Below, one piece after another: positions 7,373-15,536 of a stretch of 64,000 nt of DNA. The stretch comes from Anaerotruncus sp. (GTDB lineage Bacteria > Bacillota > Clostridia > Oscillospirales > Ruminococcaceae), in assembly GCA_021770005.1 (NCBI GenBank), contig JAETRV010000002.1, positions 1 through 64,000 of the forward strand, in the 5' to 3' direction. The position numbers and the translations under genes were made by a program. Under the pieces are notes generated by a model. That model did no database searches, was not told where the DNA came from, and was given only the letters and a program-made list of their open reading frames with translations. Numbering within the stretch: the first letter of the stretch is position 1; each line of letters begins with the position of its first letter.

Positions 7373-8032
7373 ATGGCGCGTCCTGCCAAAAAACCGCCAG
7401 AGCAATGGAAACGCGAGATCCTGTCCGCTGCAAAAAAGCTGTTCTTGTCCAAAGGCTATGAGGAAACCGCAATCTCGGACATCATGGAGGCGGTGGGGGG
7501 AGCCAAGGGGATGTTCTACCGCTTCTTCCCCACCAAGGAGGCGGTGATGCACGCATTGGGCGATCAGATGTTTTGGGAAAACAATCCTTTTGAAGCGGTG
7601 CGGGACTGTCCCAACCTGAACGGCCTGCAAAAAATCCAAAAACTTCTTGCTGTCGACCGGTCGGACACCGAGCGAGAAGAGATCAACACACAGGCAGTAT
7701 CCATCCTGAAAGACCCGCGTATTCTGGTGGCAGCGGTCGAGGCAAACCGGCGGGTCCTGACCCCGCTATGGTTCGAGCTGCTCGAGGAGGGACGGATGGA
7801 TGGGTCGATCCAGACCGAATACACCCGGGAGCTTTCCGAGCTCCTGCCGCTCATCAACTTCTGGCTGATGCCTTCGGTATTCCCCGCGACCACCGGGGAA
7901 CTCCTCCACAAATACCAGTTTCTGATGGAGGTGCTTTCCGCACTCGGGCTGCCGCTCTTGGATGAAGAGGCCGCAGCCCGGACAGAAAAAATACTCCAAA
8001 AGATTGCGTCGGATGGAGGGGATTCAACATGA
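7373..8032 (+). CDS. TetR-family transcriptional repressor
   Basis: 219 residues. The N-terminal helix-turn-helix (about 12-58) reads ILSAAKKLFLSKGYEETAISD followed by IMEAVGGAKGMFYRFFPTKEA, the standard TetR_N pattern with an FPTK turn. The C-terminal ligand domain is helical and not assignable to a ligand class. A run of G residues upstream of the ATG is the ribosome site. The gene sits directly downstream of a perfect palindrome covering its own promoter and overlaps the MFS pump gene by ATGA, so repressor and pump are co-expressed and presumably induced by a substrate of the pump. Confidence 0.92.
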   Translation: MARPAKKPPEQWKREILSAAKKLFLSKGYEETAISDIMEAVGGAKGMFYRFFPTKEAVMHALGDQMFWENNPFEAVRDCPNLNGLQKIQKLLAVDRSDTEREEINTQAVSILKDPRILVAAVEANRRVLTPLWFELLEEGRMDGSIQTEYTRELSELLPLINFWLMPSVFPATTGELLHKYQFLMEVLSALGLPLLDEEAAARTEKILQKIASDGGDST

Positions 8033-9267
8033 AAACCACCCTGTTCACAAAAAATTTCACGCTTCTGATTCTGGGACAGGCCAGTTCGCTGTTTGGCAAC
8101 TTGATCCTAAAGCTGGCGCTTTCGATGTACATTCTGGAAATCACCGGGTCGGCAGCCATATTTGCGGGGCTCCTATCGGCCGCAACCATTCCGACGATCC
8201 TGCTGTCCCCGTTGGGCGGCATCCTCGCGGACCGGGCCAACCGGAAAACGATCATGGTGGTTTTGGACGCCGCAACTGGGACCGCTGTCTTTTGCGCTGC
8301 CCTCGCTTTATCCTCGGTCAATGCCATCGCCGTGATCGGCACCCTGCTCGTAATCCTCTCGGTCCTGGGCGCGTTTGAAACCCCTACGGTACAGGCATGC
8401 ATCCCGCAGATGCTGGCAGGGGACGATATTATACGGGGGAATGCGGTTGTGAATCAGGTGGCTTCGGTGGCCTGTCTGGTCGCCCCCACACTTGGCGGTA
8501 TCCTGTATGCAGCGGTCGGGCTGAAACTGGTCCTGTATGCGAGTGTGGCCTGCTTTCTGATAACCGCTCTTCTGGAATGTATGATCCAGTTAGAGCCTCC
8601 GCGTCCAAGACCGCATGTAAGCCTTTTTTCCACGATAAAACAGGATTTCGTGGAAAGTATCCGGTTCATCCGGGAAGAACAGCCGGAAATCCTAAATATG
8701 CTGCTTCTGACCGCCCTTTCCCGATTTTTCGTCATGGGCATCACGATCATCGGCTTGCCCTACCTCGTGCGTACCGTTCTAGGGCTGGACGCGGCCTGTT
8801 ATGGGTTTACTGAAAGCCTGTTGGCGGTTGCCACCATCGGCGGAAGCATCGCTGCGGGGTTGATTGCGGGAAAGAAAAAAGCCTGCAAACTCGCCCTGCT
8901 TCTCGAGTCGCTCGGCCTGTGTATCCTGTTATCCGGGATTGCGTTCGTCCTACCGGTCCCTGTCATGGTCAAATATCTGGTCAACACCGCCGCATTCTGC
9001 GGGATGCAGGTCTCAATCAGCATTTTCTCGATTCTGGCGGTTTCACGCATCCAGCAGAAAACGCCAAACCACCTGCTCGGAAAGGTAATGGCCTACACAT
9101 CCACAATCACCTTGTGCGCGCAGCCGGCAGGGCAGCTTTTATATGGACTGCTGTTTGACTGGTTCCGCCACACCGTCTCCCTGGTCCTTCTCCCCACAGG
9201 CGCGATCGTATGGGGGATCGGCCTGCTGGATGCAGTCTCTTCTGAAAAGGCAGCTAAAAAACCGTAA
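8029..9267 (+). CDS. MFS efflux transporter
   Basis: 412 residues, about 12 membrane segments. The start NFTLLILGQASSLFGNLILKLAL and the motif-A-like loop GGILADRANRKTIMVVLD place it in the MFS branch of macrolide/enterobactin-type exporters (MefA/EntS-like, MFS_3). It would act as a proton-coupled drug or small-molecule exporter. The start overlaps the tetR stop by 4 bases (ATGA). A strong terminator follows. Substrate is unknown; the coupled TetR regulator suggests a toxic compound is both inducer and substrate. Confidence 0.88.
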   Translation: MKTTLFTKNFTLLILGQASSLFGNLILKLALSMYILEITGSAAIFAGLLSAATIPTILLSPLGGILADRANRKTIMVVLDAATGTAVFCAALALSSVNAIAVIGTLLVILSVLGAFETPTVQACIPQMLAGDDIIRGNAVVNQVASVACLVAPTLGGILYAAVGLKLVLYASVACFLITALLECMIQLEPPRPRPHVSLFSTIKQDFVESIRFIREEQPEILNMLLLTALSRFFVMGITIIGLPYLVRTVLGLDAACYGFTESLLAVATIGGSIAAGLIAGKKKACKLALLLESLGLCILLSGIAFVLPVPVMVKYLVNTAAFCGMQVSISIFSILAVSRIQQKTPNHLLGKVMAYTSTITLCAQPAGQLLYGLLFDWFRHTVSLVLLPTGAIVWGIGLLDAVSSEKAAKKP

Positions 9268-9275
9268 CAAAACGA

Positions 9276-9309
9276 AGCGGGCGCTTTTTCATCTGAAAAA
9301 GCGCCCGCT
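9276..9309. terminator. Bidirectional terminator between MFS gene and ackA
   Basis: AGCGGGCGCTTTTTC and GAAAAAGCGCCCGCT form a perfect 15-base-pair stem with a 4-base loop. A-rich sequence precedes it and T-rich sequence follows within a few bases, serving the two convergent genes. Confidence 0.85.
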
Positions 9310-9326
9310 CCCAAACAGGTTTTTAT

Positions 9327-10520
9327 TTATTTGACCAGGTCGCGGGTATCGCGGGCAATCAGCAGCTCCTCGTTGGTCGGAATCACCCAGACCTCGGTGT
9401 TTCCGGAAGAAACCTTCATCTCCGCACCACCGCGGGCCTTTTCGTTCAGCTCCTTGTCGATCTCGATCCCAAGGAAGCCCAGCCCTTCACAGACCTTTTC
9501 ACGCAGACGGGTATCGTTCTCCCCGATGCCGCCGGTAAACGCAACCGCGTCCACCCCGCCGAGTGCGGCGGCATAGCTGCCGATAAACTTGCTGATCTGG
9601 TAGCAGAGAATTTCATCCGCCAGCTTTGCGCGCTCGTTGCCCTCGTCAGCTGCCGCGGTGAGGTCGCGCTTATCGCTCGAGACGCCCGAGATGCCGAGCA
9701 GGCCGGACTTCTTATTGAGCATATCGTTGATCTGCTGGGCGTTCATATGCTCTTTGTCCATCAGATAGGTGATGATCGAATCATCCACCCCACCCGAGCG
9801 GGTGCCCATGATGAACCCGTCCAACGGGGTGAAGCCCATGCTGGTGTCGACACTCTTCCCGTTTTTGACCGCAGAAAGCGAGCTTCCGTTGCCCAGATGG
9901 CAGACAATCACCCGGCTATCGTCCTTTTTGACCTTGCCGGAGATGTCAAACAACCGCCCGCTCACATAGCGGTGGCTGGTTCCGTGGAACCCGTACCGGC
10001 GGACATGGTATTTCTCATAATACTCGTAGGGGATTCCGAAGATGTACGCCTTGGGAGGCATGGTGGCATGGAACGAGGTATCAAATACCGCAACCTGCGG
10101 CACATCGCCAAACACTGCTTTCGCGGCTTTGATCGCAAGGACTGCCGCCGGGTTATGGAGCGGGGCGAGATCGGAAAATTCCTCAATGCTTTTGAGCACC
10201 TCATCATCAATCACAACCGACTGGTTGAACTTCTCGCCGCCATGGACCACCCGCTGTCCAATCGCGGTGATCTCGCTGACATTTTCGACCACCCGGTTCT
10301 CTCCCTCGGAAAGCAGCTTGACCAGCTCTTTGAACGCTTCGGTGTGGGTGGGGAAGTCCTTTTCGTAGGAAATCTTGACATCAGAAGCGGTCTTGTGGGT
10401 AATCACCCCTCCAATCCCGATCCGCTCACAGTTGCCCTTTGCGAGCACCTGCTCGTTTTCCATGTCGATCAACTGGTACTTGAGCGACGAACTTCCGGCA
10501 TTGATGACCAATACTTTCAT
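9327..10520 (-). CDS. ackA: Acetate kinase
   Basis: 397 residues, normal length. It opens with MKVLVINAGSSSLKYQL (the phosphate-binding signature) and contains VVHGGEKF, HNPAAVLAI, FDTSFHATMPPKAY, the HLGNGSS loop and FTGGIGEN. It interconverts acetyl phosphate and ADP with acetate and ATP, the ATP-yielding step of acetate fermentation, in the cytoplasm. pta is not adjacent. It is divergent from tmcAL, with promoter elements that overlap in the 138-base gap. Confidence 0.97.
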   Translation of the reverse strand: MKVLVINAGSSSLKYQLIDMENEQVLAKGNCERIGIGGVITHKTASDVKISYEKDFPTHTEAFKELVKLLSEGENRVVENVSEITAIGQRVVHGGEKFNQSVVIDDEVLKSIEEFSDLAPLHNPAAVLAIKAAKAVFGDVPQVAVFDTSFHATMPPKAYIFGIPYEYYEKYHVRRYGFHGTSHRYVSGRLFDISGKVKKDDSRVIVCHLGNGSSLSAVKNGKSVDTSMGFTPLDGFIMGTRSGGVDDSIITYLMDKEHMNAQQINDMLNKKSGLLGISGVSSDKRDLTAAADEGNERAKLADEILCYQISKFIGSYAAALGGVDAVAFTGGIGENDTRLREKVCEGLGFLGIEIDKELNEKARGGAEMKVSSGNTEVWVIPTNEELLIARDTRDLVK

Positions 10521-10557
10521 TTAGAACCCTCCGTTTGTTTTTCGAATTCCCTGCCGC

Positions 10558-10609
10558 TTGACAGGTATATCTCTTATTTTATATTATTACACTAGGGGAA
10601 AAAAAACAA
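10558..10609. promoter_or_regulatory. Overlapping divergent promoters of ackA and tmcAL
   Basis: Plus strand: TTGACA (10558-10563) and TATATT (10580-10585, 16-base spacer) or ATATTA one base on. Minus strand: TTGTTT (10604-10609) and TAATAT (10581-10586), 17-base spacer. The two -10 elements occupy the same bases, so polymerase cannot sit on both promoters at once. Confidence 0.6.
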
Positions 10610-10658
10610 GTGTGGCAGATAGAAAATTTTTGCACTGGATGCAGAAGGAGGGGATTTC

Positions 10659-11864
10659 ATGGCGCAAATGGTGGTTGCGGGCATCGTCGCGGAATATAAC
10701 CCGTTCCACAATGGGCACGCCCACCTGATCGAAGCGACCCGGGCGGCAGGTGCAACCCATATTGTGGCGGTGATGAGCGGGGATTTCGTCCAGCGCGGCG
10801 GGCCCGCCTGTGCGCCAAAGGCGGTACGCGCCAATGCCGCTGCCGCCTGCGGGGCAGACCTGGTGGTCGAGCTGCCGCTTCCCTACGCGATGGCAACCGC
10901 CGAGCGGTTTGCAGCTGGTGCAATCGGGATTCTCGATGGGCTGGGCTGTGTGGAAGTGCTCTCGTTCGGAAGCGAAACGGGCGACCTCGAGCTGTTGGCC
11001 AAGGCGGCAGAGGCGGTACTCTCCCCCTACTGTGATGAGTTGACCAAGCAGCTGCTCGCCGAAGGGGTCACCTACGCGCGGGCGCGCCAAAGGGCGGTGG
11101 AGACCCTCTATGGAGAAGCGGTCGCCGAGGTGCTCTCCTCCCCAAACAACACCCTCGCGGTCGAATACCTCCGGCAGATCTTCCTCCGGGGTTTACGGAT
11201 CCAGCCGTTCACCATACAGCGCAAGGGGGCGTCTCACGATGCGGAGCGGGCAGACGGCAGCTTTGCTTCTGCGTCCCTGCTGCGCAGCCTGCTCGACCTC
11301 GAACCGCTCGACGCGGTCGCCCGGTTTGTGCCGCCCGAGGCGATGAAGGTCTACCAGTCTGCAAAGGCGGGCGGGCTTTTCCCGTTTCGTCCCCACAGCC
11401 TGGATACAGCGGTCCTGTCGGCGGTCCGGAAGATGGAGCCGGAAACATTCGCTTCGCTGCCCGACCTCTCGGAAGGGCTGGAAAACCGGCTCTATGCGGC
11501 CGCACGTCAGGCGGTCTCGCTGGATGGGCTGCTCTCGCTGGTCAAGACCAAACGCTATCCCCTTTCACGTATCCGGCGTCTGGTCTGGAACGCCTATCTC
11601 GGTGTTCCGGGCGACCTGATGCAGCTCCCGCCCCCCTATATCCGGGTGCTCGCCTCCAACCGGCGCGGACTGGAACTCCTTTCAAAGTCCAGCCGCACCG
11701 CGCGGCTGCCGGTTTCCCACTCGCTTGCACGTTTGGAAGAAAAAGGCGAGTTGGCCGCCCGGATGGTCCGTCTATGCGCACGCGCCTCCGACCTCTATGC
11801 GCTGGGGCTCCCGGCTGTGCAGCCCTGCGGCGGGGATTATACGCATAAGATTTCCGTGAAATGA
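10659..11864 (+). CDS. tmcAL: tRNA(Met) cytidine acetate ligase
   Basis: 401 residues, usual length for the former UPF0348/YlbM family. The nucleotidyltransferase core is clear: GIVAEYNPFHNGH (HxGH-type), MSGDFVQRGGPA and ADLVVELPLPYAMATAERFA. The B. subtilis enzyme activates acetate with ATP and acetylates C34 of elongator tRNA-Met (ac4C), improving codon discrimination. A GAAGGAGGGG ribosome site precedes the ATG. It is divergent from ackA; both enzymes handle acetate, so shared promoter control may be meaningful (inference). Confidence 0.93.
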   Translation: MAQMVVAGIVAEYNPFHNGHAHLIEATRAAGATHIVAVMSGDFVQRGGPACAPKAVRANAAAACGADLVVELPLPYAMATAERFAAGAIGILDGLGCVEVLSFGSETGDLELLAKAAEAVLSPYCDELTKQLLAEGVTYARARQRAVETLYGEAVAEVLSSPNNTLAVEYLRQIFLRGLRIQPFTIQRKGASHDAERADGSFASASLLRSLLDLEPLDAVARFVPPEAMKVYQSAKAGGLFPFRPHSLDTAVLSAVRKMEPETFASLPDLSEGLENRLYAAARQAVSLDGLLSLVKTKRYPLSRIRRLVWNAYLGVPGDLMQLPPPYIRVLASNRRGLELLSKSSRTARLPVSHSLARLEEKGELAARMVRLCARASDLYALGLPAVQPCGGDYTHKISVK

Positions 11865-11892
11865 GCGAAAAGGCTAAAAGTTTTAAAAAAGA

Positions 11893-11921
11893 TTGTATTT
11901 TTTTGAGTGAAGTGCTATAAT
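11893..11921 (+). promoter_or_regulatory. Promoter for the phosphoribosyltransferase-like gene
   Basis: TTGTAT (11893-11898), 17-base spacer, TATAAT (11916-11921). The start site would fall near 11928, about 50 bases before the ATG at 11981. Confidence 0.65.
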
Positions 11922-11980
11922 AAAGAAACACCGAACCCAATGAGCGGACGGAAGTACAGCGACAGGATGGAGGTTTTCAC

Positions 11981-12619
11981 ATGGAGAACGCAATCAGAAT
12001 CAAATCCAAGCACAATTCCGCGCTGGAGATCAATGCGATTCCCGGCCATTTTGCAACCAGCCATTCCCATATCAACTATTATGTCGGCATCTCAAAGATG
12101 AAGCACGAGCACATGATGGCGCGTGAGGCCGGGATCACGCTGGCGAATAACTACGCCTACATCCACTCGATTGACACCATCGTCTGCATGGACGGCAGTG
12201 AGGTTATCGGTGCGTTTCTCGCACAGAAGCTCTCCAAAAACGATATGCTCAACTATAACCGCCAGAAAAATATCTTTGTCATCACCCCTGAGATCAACAA
12301 CAACGGGCAGTTGATCTTCCGGGATAACCTCGAACCGATGGTACGCGGCAAGGATATCCTGCTGCTGATCGCCTCGATCACGACCGGGCGGACCGCCAAA
12401 CATGCGCTCCAATGTATCAAATATTATGGCGGGGTCGCGCAAGGGATCGCCGCTGTGTTCAGTACGGTGGATGAGGTCAACGGATTGAAGGTCGCGCACC
12501 TGTTCTCGACCTCGGACATTCCCAACTATGAGACCTTCCCCGCAAAGGACTGCCCCTACTGTGCCGAGAACAAAAAGCTGGATGGGCTGGCCAACAGCTT
12601 CGGCATCTCCCGCATGTGA
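11981..12619 (+). CDS. Orotate phosphoribosyltransferase-like protein
   Basis: 212 residues. The overall fold looks like a type I phosphoribosyltransferase, with the PRPP-loop region reading ILLLIASITTGRTAKHAL. In active enzymes the loop normally carries two acidic residues (VxDDxxTTG); here they are Ala and Ser while ITTGRT is kept, so catalysis may be altered or lost. A CPYCAEN motif near the C-terminus could bind zinc. GGATGGAGG precedes the ATG by 7 bases. It is monocistronic with its own promoter and an unusual hairpin cluster downstream. It is not adjacent to the pyr operon, so a role in UMP synthesis is not assured. Confidence 0.7.
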   Translation: MENAIRIKSKHNSALEINAIPGHFATSHSHINYYVGISKMKHEHMMAREAGITLANNYAYIHSIDTIVCMDGSEVIGAFLAQKLSKNDMLNYNRQKNIFVITPEINNNGQLIFRDNLEPMVRGKDILLLIASITTGRTAKHALQCIKYYGGVAQGIAAVFSTVDEVNGLKVAHLFSTSDIPNYETFPAKDCPYCAENKKLDGLANSFGISRM

Positions 12620-12638
12620 CATCATCTGAACCAGAAAA

Positions 12639-12834
12639 AGGCGTGCCGGACGGCACGCCTCAGCTTGTCGATAAAATCGACAAGCTGCTGGACGGGGAAC
12701 CCGGATCTCCGCGCTAAGAGCCACACCGCTCTACGAGCGGTTTTACGCTTTGAAGAATTTTTGTCCGGCGCATGTCCGGACAAAAATAAAATCTGTCAGA
12801 AAAGGGGCTATGTTAACGACATAGCCCCTTTTTT
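12639..12834. repeat. Cluster of five inverted repeats, including terminators
   Basis: Five hairpin-forming sequences in 200 bases: 12639-12660 (AGGCGTGCCG arms), 12661-12687 (perfect 12-base arms CAGCTTGTCGAT), 12725-12741 (ACCGCTC arms, followed by TTTT), 12758-12786 (TTTTTGTCCGG arms) and 12804-12828 (GGGGCTATGT arms, followed by six T). The last is a good plus-strand terminator and the first and third could be. No gene lies in the stretch. Confidence 0.8.
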
Positions 12835-12850
12835 GCTATGGATCAAACCC

Positions 12851-13462
12851 CTATTCAAAAAACTGCTTTTCGATATAGAACCACCATGCGATGACGCCGG
12901 AGAACAGCAGGAGCACCAGACCCATTGGGAACATCCATCCTCTCCCGAGCTGGATGGGCTCCTCCGCAAAAATAAATTGGGAAAGCACAGTCGCATATAG
13001 CACAATTTGGCATAGGGCATACGGTACCCGTCCATGCACCGGACCATGATAGAGAAGGAATGGCAGGAGCACACTGGCATAGACTGCGCCGGCAAAAAAC
13101 AGGTAGGGCACATTCCCAAGTTCCAGCGGACTCCCCAGGACAAGGCTGTATCTCTGCGCCAGAAAGCTGCCCAATCCCAGCAATAGGGTGACTTCCATCA
13201 GACTGCCCGCTGCCAGCAGATACTGGGCAGCTACAATCTGTGCCCGGCTGACCGGCAGGGTGTGAAGCCACCGGTTGTCGCCGCTCGCTGTGCTGTAACC
13301 GATCTGTCCAACCGTCCCTGTCAGGAAAAATACGATGAAGACCCATCCAACGATCTTTCGGCTGCACATCGCCGACAGAAACAGCAGCACCTTCAGGAGG
13401 TTGTTCCACCACCAGCAGCCCCCGCGCAGCTCCGACAATGTGAGATTGAACACATCTGCCAT
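12851..13462 (-). CDS. ABC transporter permease-like membrane protein
   Basis: 203 residues from the ATG at 13462, which has a GGAAAGGAGGG ribosome site; in-frame codons further upstream lack one. Six hydrophobic segments are visible, with the motif RWLHTLPVSRAQIVAAQYL in the first loop. That motif is typical of ABC-2 permeases encoded with YtrA-type regulators. It is the last gene of a GntR-ATPase-permease-permease operon and probably forms the pore with the permease at 13482-14111. Confidence 0.82.
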   Translation of the reverse strand: MADVFNLTLSELRGGCWWWNNLLKVLLFLSAMCSRKIVGWVFIVFFLTGTVGQIGYSTASGDNRWLHTLPVSRAQIVAAQYLLAAGSLMEVTLLLGLGSFLAQRYSLVLGSPLELGNVPYLFFAGAVYASVLLPFLLYHGPVHGRVPYALCQIVLYATVLSQFIFAEEPIQLGRGWMFPMGLVLLLFSGVIAWWFYIEKQFFE

Positions 13463-13481
13463 GGGATACCCTCCTTTCCCG

Positions 13482-14111
13482 TTAGTTTGTGAACTGCCTG
13501 CGGCGGTAGAGCGGCACCGCGACCGCATAGGAAAACAGCAGAATTGCCAGCCCGGAAGGAATCAGCCAGACACCGCCAGCATGGGCGGTCCTGGTGATCC
13601 ACTGGTTATCAAAATAGGAGACCGCGCCCATCGCCGCAAACATGAGGAGGTAAACCGCCATCACAAGGTAACGCGCCTTGATCGAGCCGAGCCACAGCAG
13701 GCAGGGCATCACGACTCCCACGAACATTGCACCGCCGAAAAAGAGCGACATAATACCGCCAAAAGAAATCCGGTAGGCTTCCGGGATCTCGCACAGGCGA
13801 TTCACCAGGCTTCCGGAAACCCCGATCAGCAGCGACAGGAGGACCAGCTCCACCAGTGAAACCAGATATTTTGCCTGCACGACCTGCACCCGCTCGACCG
13901 GCAATACCCCGATATGGTAATCCCCCTTGCTCCGTTCGTCATAGGCGATGGGCGTATAGGTGAGTAGATAGAGCAGGATGAAAAAGAAGAACACCGCGCT
14001 TTGCATCGCAAACGCGCTGAAAACCATCAGCACCAGGTAGCCAAGTAATGCTCTGCGGATACAGAGGAGCTTATACCCCTCCATCCGCACCAGATTTTTG
14101 ACATTCTCCAT
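13482..14111 (-). CDS. ABC-2 type transporter permease
   Basis: 209 residues from the ATG at 14111; a TTG two codons upstream is also possible, but GAAAGGGG is better spaced for the ATG. It has about six membrane segments and the loop motif DYHIGVLPVERVQVVQAKYLVS, paralogous to RWLHTLPVSRAQIVAAQYL in the next gene. The start lies just past the stop of the ATPase gene (translationally coupled). With the ATPase it likely exports a peptide, lipid or antibiotic, as in YtrABCDEF- or BcrA-like systems. Confidence 0.85.
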   Translation of the reverse strand: MENVKNLVRMEGYKLLCIRRALLGYLVLMVFSAFAMQSAVFFFFILLYLLTYTPIAYDERSKGDYHIGVLPVERVQVVQAKYLVSLVELVLLSLLIGVSGSLVNRLCEIPEAYRISFGGIMSLFFGGAMFVGVVMPCLLWLGSIKARYLVMAVYLLMFAAMGAVSYFDNQWITRTAHAGGVWLIPSGLAILLFSYAVAVPLYRRRQFTN

Positions 14112-14113
14112 CT

Positions 14114-14983
14114 TCAATATCCCCTTTCTGCCTGTGTGTAGCCGAGGAAGATGTCCTCGACTGTTGGCTTTTCGTAGACCGCCTCGTCCCCCAGCAGGCC
14201 GAACACCTCATCCGGACATCCGGTCAAGCCGGTGAACCCGAATTCCGACCGACGAAGGTTCACAAACAGCGACTCGGTTTCAGGGGTCAGTAGGTGCAGC
14301 GGGCCTTTGACGACCCGGTTCTCCTCACAGATGCGGTCCTTTTCCCCTGCAAGCAGCAAGCGCCCGCCGTGTAGGAACTGTACATAGTCGGCGATCTTGT
14401 CAAGGTCGGAGGTGATATGGGTCGAGAAAAAGACGCTGACCCCTTCGTTTTGCAGTTCATCGGCCAGGATATCCAGCATCTCCTGCCGCGCCAACGGGTC
14501 AAGGTTGGCGGTCGGTTCATCCATCAGCAGCAGCTTCGGATGGTGCGAGAGCGCGATACAAAGCGAAAACTGCTTCTGCTTGCCGGTTGAGAGGTCCTTA
14601 TATTTCTTTTTCCCGTCGAGCGAAAACCGGTCGCAAAACTTCCGGTAAAGGTTCTCGTCCCAGTCCTTATAAAATGGCGCGTGCATCCGTTTGAGGGTTT
14701 CGAGTGTCGCGTGCTCGAGATACCCCGGTGTGCTCCCCACATATCCAATCTGCGCGCGTACCTGTGGGCCTTGCAGGTGTGCGTCCATCCCCAAAATCTG
14801 GATCGTCCCCTCGTCCGGATAGAGCATATCCATCATCAGCTTCAGCGTGGTGGTTTTGCCCGCGCCGTTCTCCCCGATAAATCCGGTGATGTATCCCTCC
14901 TGCACCTGCATCTCTGGCAGGTCCAGGCAGAATTGCCCCTTTTCAAACCGCTTTTTTAGGCCGTTGATCTCTATGACATTCAT
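14114..14983 (-). CDS. ABC transporter ATP-binding protein
   Basis: 289 residues. Walker A is GENGAGKTTT (about 37-46), the signature is LSTGKQKQF (a variant of LSGGQ common in this subfamily), Walker B is LLLMDEPTANLDP and the switch His is in FFSTHITSD. The C-terminal 80 residues form the accessory region seen in YtrB/BcrA-type exporters. The start is 4 bases from the stop of the GntR regulator, so regulator and transporter form one unit controlled by substrate-induced envelope stress, as known for YtrA-type operons (family knowledge). Confidence 0.94.
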   Translation of the reverse strand: MNVIEINGLKKRFEKGQFCLDLPEMQVQEGYITGFIGENGAGKTTTLKLMMDMLYPDEGTIQILGMDAHLQGPQVRAQIGYVGSTPGYLEHATLETLKRMHAPFYKDWDENLYRKFCDRFSLDGKKKYKDLSTGKQKQFSLCIALSHHPKLLLMDEPTANLDPLARQEMLDILADELQNEGVSVFFSTHITSDLDKIADYVQFLHGGRLLLAGEKDRICEENRVVKGPLHLLTPETESLFVNLRRSEFGFTGLTGCPDEVFGLLGDEAVYEKPTVEDIFLGYTQAERGY

Positions 14984-14986
14984 CTG

Positions 14987-15361
14987 CTACGCCTCCCTAT
15001 ACAATTCCTCTATGATCTGCTGGAACTCCTCCAGTCCCAGCCCAATGGATTTCGCCGCGCCGACCGCTTCCGCGAGCTTTTCCTCGATCTGGCTCATCGC
15101 CACCTCACGCAGGCGGTCGAGGTTGGCCAGCGAGACAAACGTCCCCTTACCCTGCGTGGTCTGGACAAAACCGTCCCGCTCGAGGTCGTCATAGGCGCGC
15201 TTAGCGGTGATGACGCTCACCCGCAGTTCCCGCGCCAGATACCGGATCGAAGGCAGCGCCTCCCCCGGCGTCAGTTCGCCCGAGAGGATCGCCCTCTTGA
15301 TCTGCTCCTCGATCTGCTCGTAAAGCGGCTGCGGTGATGCATTGGAAATGATGATATTCAA
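14987..15361 (-). CDS. YtrA-type GntR-family regulator
   Basis: 124 residues, the short YtrA subclass. The winged helix (about 10-75) reads PLYEQIEEQIKRAILSGEL, then PGEALPSIRYLARELRVS and DLERDGFVQTTQGKGTFV. A C-terminal helical pair (about 85-122) serves dimerisation rather than ligand binding. YtrA-type repressors bind an AT-rich dyad in their own promoter and shut off the linked ABC transporter until cell-envelope-active compounds appear. A consensus promoter and a matching dyad lie directly upstream. It is the first gene of the operon. Confidence 0.94.
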   Translation of the reverse strand: MNIIISNASPQPLYEQIEEQIKRAILSGELTPGEALPSIRYLARELRVSVITAKRAYDDLERDGFVQTTQGKGTFVSLANLDRLREVAMSQIEEKLAEAVGAAKSIGLGLEEFQQIIEELYREA

Positions 15362-15381
15362 CCCGTCACCTCCGTGTGTTC

Positions 15382-15423
15382 TAACTGTATCTATATTATA
15401 TGCACAGTTATAACAGTTGTCAA
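15382..15423 (-). promoter_or_regulatory. Promoter and YtrA-type operator
   Basis: Minus strand TTGACA (15418-15423), 17-base spacer, TATAAT (15395-15400): near consensus. The inverted repeat TAACTGT...ACAGTTA (15382-15410) covers the -10, and an additional ACTGT copy lies in the spacer, consistent with autorepression by the GntR protein. Confidence 0.8.
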
Positions 15424-15442
15424 GTAGGTTTGCAGAAAAAAG

Positions 15443-15473
15443 GGGCTGTTTTGGAAAATTTCCAAAACAGCCC
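15443..15473 (-). terminator. Terminator of the pyr operon
   Basis: Perfect 15-base-pair inverted repeat (GGGCTGTTTTGGAAA arms) around a single A; on the minus strand it is followed by a run of six T. It lies 64 bases after the thioesterase stop. The arm sequence resembles the ends of the family B element, so the terminator may derive from that repeat. Confidence 0.75.
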
Positions 15474-15536
15474 TCTGTGCAGGAACCTACAAACCGCCCT
15501 GATCCGGAACGGCCTGTTGCTTCGTTCTCTCACACT

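Noticed and set aside
9747-10595. A 282-codon open frame on the plus strand
   Set aside because: Antisense shadow of ackA with no homologous motifs.
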